A stretch of DNA of 64,000 bases from Sphaerisporangium perillae (GCF_023276435.1 NZ_JALLPO010000004.1:214200-278199); one strand, 5' to 3'. Shown: positions 25,155 through 33,218, counted from the first letter of the stretch. Translations and numbers: made by a program. Notes: a model not told the origin generated them from the letters alone.

Positions 25155-25622
25155 ATGGACAGTGACAGGCAGGACGACGAACTCCTCGAGGCCAAGCTCC
25201 TTCTGCGACTGTGGAAGGAGAGCCTGGTCATGCAAGACACCCGCTATCGGGCCAAGGCGCTGCTCAGGCTGGCCGCGCTGGCGATGACCAGCGAGGAGTA
25301 CCGGGCGCGGCTGGTCGGCGACACCCAGGCCGTCCTCAGCGAGATGCGACTGCTGGATGATCTGCCGGAAGGCGTGACACTGAAGTTCTACGACAACACC
25401 TCCGACACTCTGCACGTGGTGCTGCCACCCCGCACACAGGAACTGCACGACCGGCCACTGCCATTCCGCGAGCTACTGCGCTCGAGGACCTCGCAGGACT
25501 CGTTCCTGCTCGACGACATCGACCTGGGCGACTGGAGTGATCTCATCCCGAACGGAGTCGCCGACGGCGGAGACATGGCCATTCTCGACCTACCGATCAT
25601 CGTGCTGCCCGAATCGGAGTAG
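25155..25622 (+). CDS. NHLP-leader-like precursor peptide 2
   Basis: A 155-residue paralogue of the preceding protein. Its leader-like region runs ESLVMQDTRYRAKALLRLAA, TSEEYRARLVGDTQAVLSEM, LPEGVTLKFYDNTSDTLHVV, LPP. It is followed by the same box, here FRELLRSRTSQDSF, an acidic DDIDLGDWSDL and a hydrophobic end AILDLPIIVLPESE. The two proteins share the leader and the LRSRT box but differ in the tail, as expected if the tail is a variable core. ATG 25155 is eight bases after GGAG; an upstream GTG 25146 overlaps the previous stop. It ends the operon. No protease or transporter gene follows. Confidence 0.75.
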   Translation: MDSDRQDDELLEAKLLLRLWKESLVMQDTRYRAKALLRLAALAMTSEEYRARLVGDTQAVLSEMRLLDDLPEGVTLKFYDNTSDTLHVVLPPRTQELHDRPLPFRELLRSRTSQDSFLLDDIDLGDWSDLIPNGVADGGDMAILDLPIIVLPESE

Positions 25623-25659
25623 CGGTCAGGCGCCAGGATCCAGGAGGCCTGCCGCCCTC

Positions 25660-25686
25660 TCGGCCAGGGCGCGAGCGCTCGGCCGA
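25660..25686. terminator. Hairpin between the NHLP operon and the sigma-factor operon
   Basis: TCGGCC (25660-25665) pairs with GGCCGA (25681-25686), enclosing a smaller GCG/CGC hairpin. It is in the 80-base gap between two converging stops. Confidence 0.35.
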
Positions 25687-25702
25687 TCTCCGTCCCCGAC
25701 GC

Positions 25703-25984
25703 TCACCGGCCAGCGGGTGAGGTGTACGAGCGGGTGGGGGCCGGGTCGTTGAAGACGATGTGCGGCTGGTTGCGGGCCTGGTTGAGCGCCCACAGGCCCG
25801 CCACGTCGGCGAGGGTGAAGACGAGCGCCACCAGGACGGCCAGGACGAGCCGCCGCCGGCGTTCCCGGCGTCGCCATTCCGCCTGGACCCGCCGGTAGGC
25901 GTCCGGATCCGCGTGCACACCGCTGGCGAGCGTTTCGAAGACATCGCGTAGCTGGTCTGCGGTGCCGCCCGGGCCGGTGGTCAT
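25703..25984 (-). CDS. Small single-pass membrane protein coupled to the sigma factor
   Basis: A 93-residue protein. The N-terminal half is acidic/hydrophilic (GTADQLRDVFETLASGVHAD), followed by a very basic WRRRERRRR stretch, one membrane helix (about residues 46-68, LVLAVLVALVFTLADVAGLWAL) and a short outer tail. The ATG overlaps the stop of the sigma-factor gene (ATGA). Topology and position fit an anti-sigma-type partner, but it lacks the zinc-binding ASD motif, so this is inference. The paired downstream partners of SigE-family factors in actinomycetes are often such small membrane proteins. Confidence 0.7.
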   Translation of the reverse strand: MTTGPGGTADQLRDVFETLASGVHADPDAYRRVQAEWRRRERRRRLVLAVLVALVFTLADVAGLWALNQARNQPHIVFNDPAPTRSYTSPAGR

Positions 25985-26643
25985 CGTCGCTCCTGCATGA
26001 TCTTGGTCAGCGTGGTCATGCCGCGGTTGGTGTGCGCCTTGACCGCACCGCAGGAGATGTTCATCGCCGCGGCGATGTCGGTCTCCCGCAACCCCAGCCA
26101 GTAGCGCAGGACCAGCGCTTCGCGCTGCCGGACCGAGAGCTGCCGCAGCGCGTCGATCAGTGCTCGCTGGTCGTCGCGGAGCAGTGCGATGCTCTCCGCC
26201 GACCGTTCCAGGTGGGTGCTCCAGTCCGCGTGTTTGCGGACGACCTGCAGGTGACGCAGTCGCATGCGGGTGAGGTTGCAGACCACCGACCGCAGGTACG
26301 GCAGGGCGGCGTCCACCGTGCGCAGGCGGTTCCAGCGGTGGTGCAGCTGGCAGAACGCCTCGGCGACGATGTCCTCGGCGTCGTCCGCGCCGAGCAGCAC
26401 CGCCAGCCGGAGCAGGCCGGTGTAGTGCGTGCCGAACAGCCGGGTCAGCGCGGTCTCGCGGTCCACCTCCGGCAGGCCGGGCGCCGGCGGGCCGGGCATC
26501 GGCGGGCCCAGGCCGGACGACTGCTCCGCCGGCGGGGCAGGGACGGAGGTCTGCTGCGTCGAGGCTGGCGAGGTCTCGACCGGCGGTGCCGGAGCCGGTT
26601 CGACGAGCGCCTGGAGCCGGGTGCCCGGCAGGGGCCCCGTCAT
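25981..26643 (-). CDS. SigE-family ECF RNA polymerase sigma factor
   Basis: A 220-residue ECF sigma factor. About 60 N-terminal residues are a Pro/Ala-rich, disordered-looking extension (PAPAPPVETSPAS, GPPMPGPPAPGLP). Region 2 is TRLFGTHYTGLLRLAVLLGA then DDAEDIVAEAFCQLHHRW, and region 4 is LRQLSVRQREALVLRYWLGL then RETDIAAAMNISCGAVKAHT. It directs RNA polymerase to a small regulon, probably including its own operon. The ATG overlaps the stop of the upstream symporter gene, and its own stop overlaps the small membrane protein, so all three are translated in a coupled way. The Pro-rich extension is unusual for the family. Confidence 0.88.
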   Translation of the reverse strand: MTGPLPGTRLQALVEPAPAPPVETSPASTQQTSVPAPPAEQSSGLGPPMPGPPAPGLPEVDRETALTRLFGTHYTGLLRLAVLLGADDAEDIVAEAFCQLHHRWNRLRTVDAALPYLRSVVCNLTRMRLRHLQVVRKHADWSTHLERSAESIALLRDDQRALIDALRQLSVRQREALVLRYWLGLRETDIAAAMNISCGAVKAHTNRGMTTLTKIMQERR

Positions 26644-28199
26644 CTGACGGTTCCCGCTTCGGGTGGCATGGGGACCGGTCCGTTCATGTCGGGGGAGGGG
26701 AAGGGGGACCTGCTGATCCGGCTCATTCGGTTGCACAGCGGGGTGAGCGCGATGACGACGGCGAGGTTCAACGCCAGGGCGACGACCGCGGCGTACGCCT
26801 GCACCCCCTGGCCGCCCAGGCTCACCGGCACCAGCGAGGAGAAGCCGCTGTAGACCACCATGAGCGTGCCGCCTACCATTCCGGCGCCCCAGCCGACCAG
26901 CAGTGCCTGGTGGTGCAGCCGGCGGGTGAACACTCCGATGACGACGGCGGGGAAGGTCTGCAAGATCCAGACGCCGCCCAGCAGTTGCAAGTTGATGGCG
27001 TCCTGGTCGCGCAGCCCGAAGACGAAGACCACCGCGCCGATCTTGGCACTGAGCGAGACCAGCTGCGCGATCCGTGTCTGGTGCTTGGGCGTGGCCGTCG
27101 GGTGGAAGAGCTCGACGTAGATGTCGCGGACGAACGAGGTCGCCACCGCGATCGACATGACCGCCGCAGGCACCAGTGCGCCCACGGTGAGGGCGCCGAA
27201 GACCAGGCCGGTCAGCGCCGCCGGCATCAGCTCCCTGACGAGCAGGGGCACCGCGGCCTCGGCGCTGCCGGGGGGCGCCTGGATGCCCGCCGCGAGCGCC
27301 GCGACGCCGAGCAGGGCGAACAGCGCGAGCACTCCCGTCCACGCGGGCATGGCGATCAAGGCGCGGCGCAGCGTGTCCGGGCTGGACGCGGCGAACGTGG
27401 CGGTCAGCACATGGGGGTAGAGCAGCAGGGCGAGGGCCGACCCGAGAGCGAGGGTGACGTAGACGGGGAACAGGCCCGGGTCGAGGGTCAGCGAGGCCTG
27501 GTACGCCGGCCCGGCCGACAGCGTGCGTTCCGCGGCGGCGAACATGGGGCCGGGCCCGCCGAGCCTGGCCAGGACGAGGGAGGCCACCGCGAGGGCGGAG
27601 CAGAAGATCGCGGCGCCTTTCATCAGCGAGATGACCGCCGGGGCGCGCAGGCCGTGCCGGTAGGTCGCCACGGCGAGCACCGCGAACACGCCGACCAGCG
27701 CGAGGTCGCCGAGGGCCCCGCGCGGGTAGAGCCCGCCCGCGGACAGCACCGCGCGGATGCCCACCAGTTGCAGCGCGATGTAGGGCATCGTGGCCAGCAC
27801 CCCGGTTACCGCGACGACCAGGGCGAGGGCCGGGGAGCCGTGCCGGCCGCGTACGAGGTCGGCGATGGTGATGTATCCGTGCCGGCGCGCCTCGGCCCAG
27901 AGCCTGGGGAGCAGGACGAAGGCGATCGGATACACGATCACGGTGTAGGGCAGCGCGAAGAACCCGATCGCGCCGGTGCCGTACACCAGGCCGGGTACGG
28001 CGGCGAACGTGTAGGCCGTGTAGATCGTGCCGCCGAGCAGGAACCAGGTCGTCGGCGTGCCGAGCCGCCGGTCGGCCAGCGCCCAGCTCTCCAGGGTCGG
28101 CAGTTCGGGGGGCGGCCGGAACCTGCGCGCGGTGACCGCGAGCAGTGAGGTGCCGCCGAGCACGGCGAAGAACGTTGTCGCACTCATCGGCTCGATCAT
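26640..28199 (-). CDS. SSS-family sodium:solute symporter (monocarboxylate type)
   Basis: A 519-residue transporter with about 13 membrane helices. The family opening is LESWALADRRLGTPTTWFLLGGTIYTAYTF, with later GYITIADLVRGRHGSPALA, ATMPYIALQLVGIRAVL, GALVPAAVMSIAVATSFVRD and LLGGVWILQTFPAVVIG. These match MctP-like carriers of pyruvate, lactate or acetate. It is the first gene of an overlapped operon with a sigma factor and small membrane protein, and it is divergent from a DUF3311 gene, whose relatives normally sit immediately upstream of such symporters on the same strand. The start (ATG 28199 or 28187) has only a weak ribosome site. Confidence 0.88.
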   Translation of the reverse strand: MIEPMSATTFFAVLGGTSLLAVTARRFRPPPELPTLESWALADRRLGTPTTWFLLGGTIYTAYTFAAVPGLVYGTGAIGFFALPYTVIVYPIAFVLLPRLWAEARRHGYITIADLVRGRHGSPALALVVAVTGVLATMPYIALQLVGIRAVLSAGGLYPRGALGDLALVGVFAVLAVATYRHGLRAPAVISLMKGAAIFCSALAVASLVLARLGGPGPMFAAAERTLSAGPAYQASLTLDPGLFPVYVTLALGSALALLLYPHVLTATFAASSPDTLRRALIAMPAWTGVLALFALLGVAALAAGIQAPPGSAEAAVPLLVRELMPAALTGLVFGALTVGALVPAAVMSIAVATSFVRDIYVELFHPTATPKHQTRIAQLVSLSAKIGAVVFVFGLRDQDAINLQLLGGVWILQTFPAVVIGVFTRRLHHQALLVGWGAGMVGGTLMVVYSGFSSLVPVSLGGQGVQAYAAVVALALNLAVVIALTPLCNRMSRISRSPFPSPDMNGPVPMPPEAGTVR

Positions 28200-28253
28200 C
28201 GGCCACCATCCAGGACGCCTGTATTACCTTCATGTTGCGTTGGCCCCGCAGAT

Positions 28254-28289
28254 GGTTTACCCGAAATATCCGTGAAATTCGGGTAAACC
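28254..28289. promoter_or_regulatory. Long perfect inverted repeat in the symporter/DUF3311 divergent promoter
   Basis: GGTTTACCCGAA (28254-28265) and TTCGGGTAAACC (28278-28289) are exact complements with a 12-base spacer. The element is centred in the 146-base gap between divergent starts, about 55-90 bases from each. A dimeric regulator acting on both promoters is the simplest reading. Confidence 0.6.
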
Positions 28290-28345
28290 GGATGGTGCCG
28301 CTCGGCAACCCTGCATCAGACCAAGGAAATTTCCGGAGGGTTGCC

Positions 28346-28585
28346 ATGGCGATTCGCAGGGCGCGGCGGGTGGCTGCGGGTGTCTGTCTGGCCATTCCCG
28401 TTCTGGCGCTCCTGTGGGTGCCGTGGTATCCGCATTCCGCGCCATCGTGGGGCGGAATGCGGTTCTTCTTCTGGTATCAGCTCGTCTGGGTGCCGGGCAG
28501 CGTGGTATTCATGGCCGCCGCCTACGCGCTCCGGCGGGAGCGCGCGCACCGGGCGGATCCGGAACGCGACGAGCGTCACCTCTAG
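28346..28585 (+). CDS. DUF3311 small membrane protein (symporter partner)
   Basis: A 79-residue protein with two membrane helices (VAAGVCLAIPVLALLWVPWY and YQLVWVPGSVVFMAAAYAL). The sequence VPWYPHSAPSWGGMRFFFWYQLVW is characteristic of DUF3311. Relatives usually precede an SSS symporter gene in an operon. Here the intact symporter is on the opposite strand, while a relic of another symporter lies 2.5 kb downstream on the same strand, beyond cstA. ATG 28346 follows GGAGGG by six bases. The stop TAG starts the 33-base tandem duplication. Confidence 0.8.
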   Translation: MAIRRARRVAAGVCLAIPVLALLWVPWYPHSAPSWGGMRFFFWYQLVWVPGSVVFMAAAYALRRERAHRADPERDERHL

Positions 28586-28648
28586 TACGGCTCGGTCCGG
28601 CACCCGGATCTCGAGTAGTACGGCTCGGTCCGGCACCCGGATCTCGAG
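28583..28648 (+). repeat. Perfect 33-base tandem duplication
   Basis: Two exact copies of a 33-base unit (28583-28615 and 28616-28648) begin at the DUF3311 stop codon and end with GGATCTCGAG. Each unit can form the small hairpin TCCGG-CAC-CCGGA. Identity of the copies points to a recent duplication event upstream of cstA. Confidence 0.9.
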
Positions 28649-28711
28649 CTGATCGTTTCCCGGCACGCTCCGTGTCGGTTTCGTCCTGCCCTGAGCTCAG
28701 GAGGATCGTCC

Positions 28712-30871
28712 GTGTCCATAACCTGCACCGGTGGCTCCAAGGTCACCCCCAAATCGATACTCGTATGGACGGTGATCGCGGCGGTGTCCGCGGCCGCCTG
28801 GGGCGTGCTCGCCCTGTCGCGCGGTGAGAAGGTCTCCGCGATCTGGCTGGTGGCCGCCGCCCTCGGCTCGTACGCGATCGCCTACCGGTTCTACTCGCGC
28901 TTCATCGCCCGGCGGGTGCTCGGCGTCGACGACCGGCGGGCCACCCCCGCCGAACGGCTGGACAACGGGGTCGACTACCACCCGACCGACCGGCGGGTGC
29001 TGCTCGGCCACCACTTCGCCGCCATCGCCGGCGCCGGCCCCCTGGTCGGCCCGGTCCTCGCCGCGCAGATGGGCTACCTGCCCGGCACGATCTGGATCAT
29101 CGTCGGGGTCATCCTGGCCGGGGCGGTCCAGGACATGGTCACCCTGTTCTTCTCGATGCGCCGCGACGGCAAGAGCCTCGGCCAGATGGTGCGGGAGGAG
29201 ATGGGCCCGATCGGCGGCGCCGCCGCGCTGATCGCGGTGTTCTCCATCATGATCATCCTGCTGGCGGTCCTCGCCCTGGTGGTGGTGAATGCGCTCGCGG
29301 CGTCCCCGTGGGGCACCTTCTCCATCGCGATGACCATCCCCATCGCCCTGTTCATGGGCTTCTACCTGCGCGTGCTGCGACCCGGGCGCGTCATGGAGAC
29401 GACGATGATCGGGATCGTGCTGCTGCTGGCGGCCATCGCGGGCGGCGGCTGGATCGAGCAGTCCGCCTGGGCCGGCGTCTTCACACTGAGCCCGCAGGCA
29501 CTCGTCATCTGCCTGGTGGCCTACGGATTCCTCGCCTCCGTGCTCCCGGTGTGGATGCTGCTGGCCCCGCGCGACTATCTGTCGACGTTCATGAAGGTCG
29601 GCACGATCGGGCTGCTCGCGCTCGGCGTGGTCTTCGTGATGCCGCAGCTGAGCAACGAGGCGGTGACCGAGTTCGCCATCAGCGGCACCGGACCGGTCTT
29701 CGCCGGGTCGCTGTTCCCGTTCGTGTTCATCACCATCGCGTGCGGCGCGCTGTCGGGCTTCCACGCGCTCATCGCCTCCGGCACCACCCCGAAGATGATC
29801 CAGAAGGAGTCGCAGGTCCGCCTGATCGGCTACGGCGCGATGCTCATGGAGTCGTTCGTCGCCATCATGGCGCTGATCGCCGCGTCCATGCTCGAGCCGG
29901 GCCTGTACTACGCGATGAACGCGCCGGCGGCGCTGCTCGGCACCACCGCCGAGAGCGCGGCCACCGCCGTGGCGCACCTGGGCTTCTCCATCACCCCCGA
30001 CGACCTGCGTGCCGCGGCGCGGGAGGTCCAGGAACAGACCGTGATCGCCCGTACCGGCGGGGCGCCCACCCTGGCCGTCGGCATCGCGCACATCCTGTCC
30101 GGGGTCTTCGGCGGCGCGGCCCTCAAGGCCTTCTGGTACCACTTCGCGATCATGTTCGAGGCGTTGTTCATCCTGACCACCGTGGACGCCGGCACCCGCG
30201 TCGGGCGATTCATGCTGCAGGACACCCTCGGCAACGTCTGGAAGCCGATCGGCCGGGTCAGCTGGAAGCCCGGCCTGTGGGGGACCAGCGCGCTGGTCGT
30301 GCTCGCCTGGGGCTACTTCCTCTACACCGGCGTCAACGACCCGCTGGGCGGTATCAACCAGCTGTTCCCGCTGTTCGGCATCGCCAATCAGCTGCTCGCC
30401 GCGATCGCGCTGACGCTCTGCACCACCATCCTCGTCAAATCCGGCAGGCTCAGGTGGGCCTGGGTCACCGGCATACCTCTTGCCTGGGACGCCGCGGTGA
30501 CCCTGACCGCGAGCTGGCAGAAGGTCTTCCACGCAGACCCCAGGATCGGGTTCTTCGCCCAGCGGGAGCGCTACGCCGACGCGCTGGCGGCCGGCAAGGT
30601 GCTCCCCCCGGCCAAGAACCTCGACCAGATGCACGCGGTGGTCGTCAACTCCACCGTCGACGGCGTGCTCGCGGCCATGTTCGCGCTGCTGGTCATCGTG
30701 GTCATCGCCAACGCGGCGGTCGTGTGCCTGCGCGCCGTGTCCGCCCGCGAGCCGCTGCCGCTGGCCGAGGCGCCCCGGGTCGAGTCGAGCATCGTCGCGC
30801 CCTCCGGCCTGTTCGCCACCGCGGCGGAACGCCGGGAACCGGCACAGGTAGGCGGCGGGGACCGGACATGA
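28712..30871 (+). CDS. cstA: CstA-family pyruvate/peptide transporter
   Basis: A 719-residue membrane protein of the CstA/BtsT (YjiY) family with about 16 helices. Diagnostic segments include the N-terminal YRFYSRFIARRVLGVDD, HHFAAIAGAGPLVGPVLAAQMGYLPG, FHALIASGTTPKMIQKE, LFILTTVDAGTRVGRFMLQD and INQLFPLFGIANQLLAAIAL. E. coli CstA and BtsT import pyruvate. GTG 28712 follows AGGAGG by eight bases. Its stop overlaps the start of the YbdD-like gene (ATGA), the usual pairing. Together with the symporter genes this makes a carboxylate-uptake neighbourhood. Confidence 0.95.
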   Translation: MSITCTGGSKVTPKSILVWTVIAAVSAAAWGVLALSRGEKVSAIWLVAAALGSYAIAYRFYSRFIARRVLGVDDRRATPAERLDNGVDYHPTDRRVLLGHHFAAIAGAGPLVGPVLAAQMGYLPGTIWIIVGVILAGAVQDMVTLFFSMRRDGKSLGQMVREEMGPIGGAAALIAVFSIMIILLAVLALVVVNALAASPWGTFSIAMTIPIALFMGFYLRVLRPGRVMETTMIGIVLLLAAIAGGGWIEQSAWAGVFTLSPQALVICLVAYGFLASVLPVWMLLAPRDYLSTFMKVGTIGLLALGVVFVMPQLSNEAVTEFAISGTGPVFAGSLFPFVFITIACGALSGFHALIASGTTPKMIQKESQVRLIGYGAMLMESFVAIMALIAASMLEPGLYYAMNAPAALLGTTAESAATAVAHLGFSITPDDLRAAAREVQEQTVIARTGGAPTLAVGIAHILSGVFGGAALKAFWYHFAIMFEALFILTTVDAGTRVGRFMLQDTLGNVWKPIGRVSWKPGLWGTSALVVLAWGYFLYTGVNDPLGGINQLFPLFGIANQLLAAIALTLCTTILVKSGRLRWAWVTGIPLAWDAAVTLTASWQKVFHADPRIGFFAQRERYADALAAGKVLPPAKNLDQMHAVVVNSTVDGVLAAMFALLVIVVIANAAVVCLRAVSAREPLPLAEAPRVESSIVAPSGLFATAAERREPAQVGGGDRT

Positions 30872-31053
30872 CCCCGCGATCGATACTGCGCTTCGCCCGC
30901 TGGTACGTCCGCGAGATCACCGGCGCGAGCGGATACGAGCGGTACCTGACCCGGCACCGCTCCCACGCCCCCGGTCCGCCGCTCTCCCGCCGGGAGTACG
31001 AACGGCTGCGCACCGACCAGCTGGACCGGAACCCCGGCGCCAGGTGCTGCTGA
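30868..31053 (+). CDS. YbdD/YjiX-family protein paired with CstA
   Basis: A 61-residue cytoplasmic protein overlapping the end of cstA by four bases. The sequence ILRFARWYVREITGASGYER followed by YLTRHR and a later PPLSRREYERLRTD is the classic YbdD/YjiX pattern. These small proteins accompany CstA-type transporters and are needed for their activity in enterobacteria. It ends in two Cys residues. Confidence 0.9.
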   Translation: MTPRSILRFARWYVREITGASGYERYLTRHRSHAPGPPLSRREYERLRTDQLDRNPGARCC

Positions 31054-31092
31054 GCACCTCACCGTCAGCAGACTCACCGTCAGCCCGGCACC

Positions 31093-31629
31093 GCGCACGG
31101 TGACATCTACACGGCGTACACCTTCATCGCGATCCCGGCGGCGTTGTACGCGACGGGCGCCGTGAGCGGCTTCTTCGCCGTGCCCTACACCATCCTCTGG
31201 TTCACCGGCGTCGCCATGGCCGCCATCACGATCAGCGCGCTCGTGCCCGCCGCGATAATGTCCATCGCCGCGGCCAATCTCGTCAGCCGTAACATTTACC
31301 GCGAGTTCGTCAAGCCGGACGCGAATTCGCGTCAGGAACTCCGGGTTTCCAGAGTCACCTCATTTCTGGTCAAGTTCGGGGCGCTCGCCTTCGTCCTGTT
31401 CCTGGACAGAAGATTCGCCCCGGAATTCCAGCTTCTCGGCGGGGTCTGGATTGTGCAGACCTTTCCGGCAGTCGTCTTCGGGCTTTACACCCGCTGGTTC
31501 CACCCCGGCGCGCTGCTCGCCGGCTGGGCCACCGGAATGCTCTCCGGCACGCTCACCAACTCGGCCGGCGACTACCTCGCGGACGTCGGCGACCCGCACG
31601 TGGAACCCATCCGGGAACTACGGCGCTGA
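31093..31629 (+). pseudogene. Relic of an SSS monocarboxylate symporter with a large internal deletion
   Basis: The frame reads DIYTAYTFIAIPAALYATGA then VSGFFAVPYTILW, which matches symporter residues about 60-100. It then jumps directly to FTGVAMAAITISALVPAAIM, SIAAANLVSRNIYREFVKP and LLGGVWIVQTFPAVVFGLYT, which match the last third. About 220-250 codons between helices 3 and 9 are missing, as are the first 60. The remaining 160-odd codons run without stops to 31629. A TTG at 31144 is the first possible start, with no ribosome site. Compare the intact paralogue at 26640-28199. It directly follows the YbdD gene, so it may be the decayed partner of the DUF3311 gene upstream. Confidence 0.75.
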
Positions 31630-31637
31630 CGCCTGCC

Positions 31638-31688
31638 GGCGGCCGGCGACGAGGGCTCCGTCCGGGCGGAGCATTGGAGCCGGCCGCC
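31638..31688 (+). terminator. Nested-hairpin terminator after the symporter relic
   Basis: An outer perfect 10-base stem, GGCGGCCGGC (31638-31647) with GCCGGCCGCC (31679-31688), encloses a 6-base hairpin GCTCCG (31655-31660)/CGGAGC (31667-31672). It begins nine bases after the relic's stop. Confidence 0.55.
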
Positions 31689-31784
31689 GATTTCCCGGAG
31701 AACCAGGGCGGGCGGGAGGCCGCGCCGGGCCGGCGAGGGCGCACTGTGCTCGCGTAGCGTGATGTATGGCTACGATCGGTGACC

Positions 31785-33218
31785 ATGGGAAGGGTCGTCC
31801 GGAGTCTGGTGCCCGCGCGGCTCGACCGGTTGCCGTGGTCGGGGTTCCACACGCGGCTGGTGGCGGCGCTCGGGGTCGCGTGGGTGCTGGACGGGATGGA
31901 GATCACGATCGCCAGCGCCGTCGGATCGGTCCTGCAGGACAGGCGGACGCTCGGGCTGTCGGCGGTCGAGGTCGGGCTCACCGCCACCGTCTACCTGATC
32001 GGCGAGGTGACCGGGGCCCTGGTGTTCGGGCGGATGTCGGACCGGTTCGGCAGGCGCAGGCTGTTCATCCTGACCCTCGGGCTCTACCTGATCGCCAACG
32101 GGATCACCGCGTTCTCCCCCAACCTGGCCTTCCTGCTGTTCTTCCGCTTCTTCGCCGGGGCGGGCATCGGCGGGGAGTACTCGGCGATCCACTCGGCCAT
32201 CGACGAGCTGATCCCCTCCTACTATCGCGGCCGGGTCGACCTCGCGGTGAGCGGGACGTACTGGTTCGGCGCGATGATCGGCACGGCCGGCACGTACGTG
32301 CTGCTCAACCCGGACATCCTGCCCGTCAACGTGGGCTGGCGGCTCGGCCTGCTGCTCGGGCCGCTGCTCGGCGTGGTGATCTGGGTGCTGCGCCGCCGCC
32401 TGCCCGAGAGTCCCCGGTGGCTGCTCATGCACGGCAGGCAGGAGGAGGCCGAGCGGGCCACGGCGGGCATCGAGGAGGCCGTCCGGCGGAGCGGGAGCCC
32501 GGTGCCGCCGGTGGACCACGGCAAGGCCATGGACTTCCACCCGCACGGCGCGCCGTCCTACCGCGAGATCCTGAGGGTGCTCCTCCGCGAGTACCCCAAG
32601 AGGACCATCCTGGGCGCGACGCTGATGATGAGCCAGTCGTTCCTGTACAACGCGATCTTCTTCACCTACGTGCTGGTGCTGAGCACCTTCTACGGCGTCT
32701 CCCCGCACGACGCCTCCAAGTACCTGTTCGCGTTCGCGTTCGGCAACCTGGCCGGGCCGGTGCTGCTCGGCCGCCTGTTCGACACGATCGGCCGCCGGGT
32801 GATGATCTCCAGCACCTACATCGTCTCCGGCGTGCTGCTGGGCGTGACGGGGTGGCTGTTCAAGCAGGGTGCGCTGAACGCGACGACGCAGACCCTTCTC
32901 TGGTCGGTGATCTTCTTCATCGCCTCGGCGGCGGCCAGCTCGGGCTATCTCACGGTCAGCGAGCTGTTCCCGCTGGAGATCAGGGCGCTCGCGATCGCGC
33001 TGTTCTTCTCGGTCGCCCAGGGCTTCGGCGCCCTCGGCCCGACCGTCTTCGGCGCGCTCATCGGCGACCGCGCCCACCCGGACCCGGCCCGGCTCTTCTA
33101 CGGCTACGCCTTCGCCGCCGCCATGATGGTCTTCGCCGGGCTGGTCGCCCTCTTCCTCGCCGTGAACGCCGAACGCAGATCGCTGGAGGACATCGCCCGC
33201 CCCCTGTCGTTGACCTGA
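31785..33218 (+). CDS. MFS transporter (sugar-porter-like)
   Basis: A 477-residue major-facilitator protein with 12 helices. The loop 2-3 motif GRMSDRFGRRRLFI and its C-terminal repeat GRLFDTIGRRVMI are both present, as are the loop RFFAGAGIGGEYSAIHSAID and the PESPRWLL sequence after helix 6. These mark the sugar/aromatic-acid porter group. The substrate is unknown. GTG 31779 or ATG 31785; a TACGAT -10-like box ends five bases before the GTG, so the message may be leaderless. It stands alone after the nested terminator. Confidence 0.88.
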   Translation: MGRVVRSLVPARLDRLPWSGFHTRLVAALGVAWVLDGMEITIASAVGSVLQDRRTLGLSAVEVGLTATVYLIGEVTGALVFGRMSDRFGRRRLFILTLGLYLIANGITAFSPNLAFLLFFRFFAGAGIGGEYSAIHSAIDELIPSYYRGRVDLAVSGTYWFGAMIGTAGTYVLLNPDILPVNVGWRLGLLLGPLLGVVIWVLRRRLPESPRWLLMHGRQEEAERATAGIEEAVRRSGSPVPPVDHGKAMDFHPHGAPSYREILRVLLREYPKRTILGATLMMSQSFLYNAIFFTYVLVLSTFYGVSPHDASKYLFAFAFGNLAGPVLLGRLFDTIGRRVMISSTYIVSGVLLGVTGWLFKQGALNATTQTLLWSVIFFIASAAASSGYLTVSELFPLEIRALAIALFFSVAQGFGALGPTVFGALIGDRAHPDPARLFYGYAFAAAMMVFAGLVALFLAVNAERRSLEDIARPLSLT

